Source of the DNA: Paenibacillus andongensis
Lineage (GTDB): Bacteria; Bacillota; Bacilli; Paenibacillales; NBRC-103111
DNA: 64,000 nt
Assembly: GCF_025369935.1 (NCBI RefSeq)
Contig: NZ_CP104467.1
Location: 445,501 to 509,500 of the forward strand
Direction: 5' to 3'
Within the stretch, counting starts at the first letter, position 1. Each line of letters opens with the position of its first letter. This document shows positions 62,140 to 64,000 of the stretch, piece by piece. The position numbers were made by a program, and so were the translations under genes. Under the pieces are notes generated by a model. The model ran no database searches. It was given only the letters and a program-made list of their open reading frames with translations, and was not told where the DNA came from.

Positions 62140-63894
62140 GTGCCGTATAAACTTAATATTTTCAGCAAAATTCTCATTCTATTGGTTCTACTCCTTATCC
62201 CTATTGTGCTGCTTTACAGCTATACGAATCGGATAACGAATAACGTAGTTCAAGACCAGATTCAGTCATCAAATTTAAACCAGCTGTCCTTCTTCATGCA
62301 TCAATTGGATGCGGATGTGGAGCGATTAGCGATGTCTCCCGTTATTCTCGGCAGCGATCCTTACATAAGGGAATTTATCGACAGGAATGCGTCGACTGAT
62401 TATGACATGCTGAAAGAACAGTCACGGATTATACAGAAGCTTAGCCTCCAAAGTGTCTCCAGCGGATGGGTGAATGAACTGACCATTGCGATTCCACACG
62501 GGAAGCAAGTGTTGTCTTCCAGTATTTTCGTAAATGGGACGGATGCTTGGCCTTGGAGTAGCCCGATTAAACGCACATGGACGTATGAGGAACGCAAGGG
62601 CGACAATGGGGTTGGGTCGTTCGTTAGGGAAATTAGTGAGCCGATCCGTGCCCAGGTTGCCAGTCAGGCTAATGTACTGTATCAAGTAAGGTTCAGCGCG
62701 CAGAATATGATTCAACTGCTGGATGTGTACAAGCAAGATAAACGAAGCGATCCTTTTTTGGTTGATGGGCAAAATAGGGCGATTTTCAACAGCTCGTCGA
62801 ATCCGTCGATTACCAATACAATTCATGAAAGAATGGCTGGTCAAGGCTTACCGCTTACCGGCCAAGTTCAATTTGAAATCGCTAATCAACAGTATTTGGT
62901 CAGCTTTGTCAAATCGGAACAGTTGGGTTGGTACTTGGTGGATTATGTACCTGTGCAGAAGATACTTTCTCCGATTACGATGACGCGTAAATTGTTTTAC
63001 GTTTCTATTGCTCTGCTGCTTGTGATGAGTATTCTGGCTTCTTTCTTGCTGTATCGCAACGTGCAGATTCCAATTGGCAAGATGATTCAAAGTGTACAGC
63101 AAGTGAAGCGAGGCGATTTATCGGCTCGGATTGCGTATAGAGCCAAAAATGAATTTGATTTCCTCATCCAGCGATTCAATGAGATGGCCGAGCAAATTCA
63201 AGTGCTTGTTGAAGATGTGTATGCGGAGAAAATCCGTTCACGTGAAGCGACCTTGAAGCAGCTGCAGTCGCAGATTCACCCGCATTTTCTCTATAATTCC
63301 TTGTTCTTCATCATCAATTCAGCGGAGATGGAAGATAAAGAATCGGTCGTAGCCATGTCGCAGAATTTAGCTGAGTTTTACCGTTACACGACGAGGGTGG
63401 AAAAACAAAGCGTGCGTTTGCAGGAAGAACTGGACTTGGTCGGCCATTATTTAACCATTCAAAACCTACGCATTCACCGGTTGAAATATGAGATATCTGT
63501 GCCGGAAGAGATGCTTAACGAGCGGGTTCCCCGACTTATTTTGCAGCCGCTAGTAGAGAATGCCATTGTCCATGGGATTGAGCGCAGCGCAGAGGGTGAT
63601 CTCATTACGATTACGGGTGAGCAGAAAGACGGATGGAACCGACTGATTGTGGAAGATAACGGCGAAGGGCTGGACGAAGCGGGATTAGATAAGCTGCTTA
63701 AACAGCTGGAAGCTCCAATGTCCGATGAGATTGGCTGTGGAACATGGAATGTTCACCACCGATTGTATTATCAGTTCGGGGAAGGCTCCGGGCTTACTTT
63801 TGAACGAGTAAATAACGGTGGTTTAAGGGCAGTACTGACTTGGAAACATAATTCCCAGGAGAGTGATCCAGCCACAGAGGTGATAAAACGATGA
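62140..63894 (+). CDS. YesM-type sensor histidine kinase
   Basis: A 584-residue membrane kinase from GTG 62140 (AAGGTG eight bases before). Order: first span at about 9-29, an extracellular sensor of about 250 residues, second span (LFYVSIALLLVMSILASFLL, about 285-305), HAMP, then the His_kinase domain with QIHPHFLYNSLFFI (phospho-His near 380) and an HATPase domain with LQPLVENAIVHGIE. This class, with the HPHFLYN box, regulates sugar and oligosaccharide importers together with an AraC-type response regulator. It begins 114 bases after the permease and overlaps the regulator by ATGA. Confidence 0.92.
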   Translation: MPYKLNIFSKILILLVLLLIPIVLLYSYTNRITNNVVQDQIQSSNLNQLSFFMHQLDADVERLAMSPVILGSDPYIREFIDRNASTDYDMLKEQSRIIQKLSLQSVSSGWVNELTIAIPHGKQVLSSSIFVNGTDAWPWSSPIKRTWTYEERKGDNGVGSFVREISEPIRAQVASQANVLYQVRFSAQNMIQLLDVYKQDKRSDPFLVDGQNRAIFNSSSNPSITNTIHERMAGQGLPLTGQVQFEIANQQYLVSFVKSEQLGWYLVDYVPVQKILSPITMTRKLFYVSIALLLVMSILASFLLYRNVQIPIGKMIQSVQQVKRGDLSARIAYRAKNEFDFLIQRFNEMAEQIQVLVEDVYAEKIRSREATLKQLQSQIHPHFLYNSLFFIINSAEMEDKESVVAMSQNLAEFYRYTTRVEKQSVRLQEELDLVGHYLTIQNLRIHRLKYEISVPEEMLNERVPRLILQPLVENAIVHGIERSAEGDLITITGEQKDGWNRLIVEDNGEGLDEAGLDKLLKQLEAPMSDEIGCGTWNVHHRLYYQFGEGSGLTFERVNNGGLRAVLTWKHNSQESDPATEVIKR

Positions 63895-64000
63895 TTCAAC
63901 TGTTGATTGTCGATGACGAAGCGCATGTCGTGGATCGGCTGCAGTCTACGATTGACTGGGCATCTATTGGGATTGGGCAGGTTTTCAAGGCTTATTCGGG
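63891..64000 (+). CDS. response regulator, 3' end cut by window edge
   Basis: The frame starts at ATG 63891, overlapping the kinase stop, and reads MIQLLIVDDEAHVVDRLQST; VDDE is the acidic pocket of a receiver domain. The partner of a YesM-type kinase is usually a YesN-type protein with a C-terminal AraC helix-turn-helix, but that part lies outside the window. It presumably controls the third importer. Confidence 0.85.
   Translation, partial: MIQLLIVDDEAHVVDRLQSTIDWASIGIGQVFKAYS

Overview
The window looks like a chromosomal segment of a Paenibacillus-type bacterium (Bacillota, Paenibacillaceae). This is an inference from the gene set: LplABC-type and CUT1 sugar importers with no ATPase genes, lipoprotein binding proteins, a YesM-type histidine kinase, a GntR/LacI-hybrid regulator, strong AGGAGG ribosome sites with frequent GTG/TTG starts, sigma-A type promoters, and many noncoding palindromic repeats between genes. 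No rRNA, tRNA, CRISPR array, phage or plasmid genes were seen.

Layout. 1-1.2 kb: a GC-rich serine beta-lactamase-like hydrolase running off the left edge. 1.7-5.6 kb: a large transglutaminase-fold protein and a GntR-HTH/LacI-sensor regulator. 6.0-22.8 kb: one long glycan locus on the plus strand, with two solute-binding proteins (one a 983-residue fusion), two permease pairs, an NHL-repeat/Yip1-like membrane protein, a DUF5696-type protein, a GH20-like hydrolase and a GH38 alpha-mannosidase. It starts at a clear promoter with a catabolite-repression-like cre site. 23.4-34.3 kb: a second locus with an LplB/LplC/LplA importer, two Gfo/Idh/MocA oxidoreductases, a sugar isomerase, an alpha/alpha-barrel protein and a GH105 hydrolase, which suggests use of uronic-acid-containing oligosaccharides. 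34.6-37.3 kb: divergent xylA and xylR with a visible operator.

37.4-43.0 kb: a small membrane protein, a Crp/Fnr regulator, flavohemoprotein Hmp, and a most unusual fusion of a dihydroorotate-dehydrogenase-like barrel to a duplicated membrane domain. Hmp and the fusion diverge from a perfect TGTGA-N6-TCACA palindrome; a metallophosphoesterase follows. 43.0-43.9 kb is a gene-free patch packed with repeats, including a 158-bp MITE. 43.9-48.1 kb: azoreductase, the agmatine-to-putrescine genes aguA-aguB with a LysE-type exporter, and a YkvA protein. 48.3-49.6 kb: a complete IS3-family element inserted in a TGCA-repeat array.

49.8-58.4 kb: ilvE, a divergent LysR regulator, an RNA methyltransferase, a DUF3298 protein, a 55-residue small protein, a PNPOx-like protein, a thioesterase, a stand-alone TnpB element with recognisable ends, and fumC. 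58.9-64.0 kb: a third sugar importer followed by a YesM-type histidine kinase and the start of its response regulator, cut by the right edge.

Most worth following up: the barrel/duplicated-membrane fusion under a Crp/Fnr-type site; the 17-kb mannosidase locus with its fused binding protein, NHL/Yip1 and DUF5696 proteins; the stand-alone TnpB element with a predictable guide; and four families of intergenic repeats.
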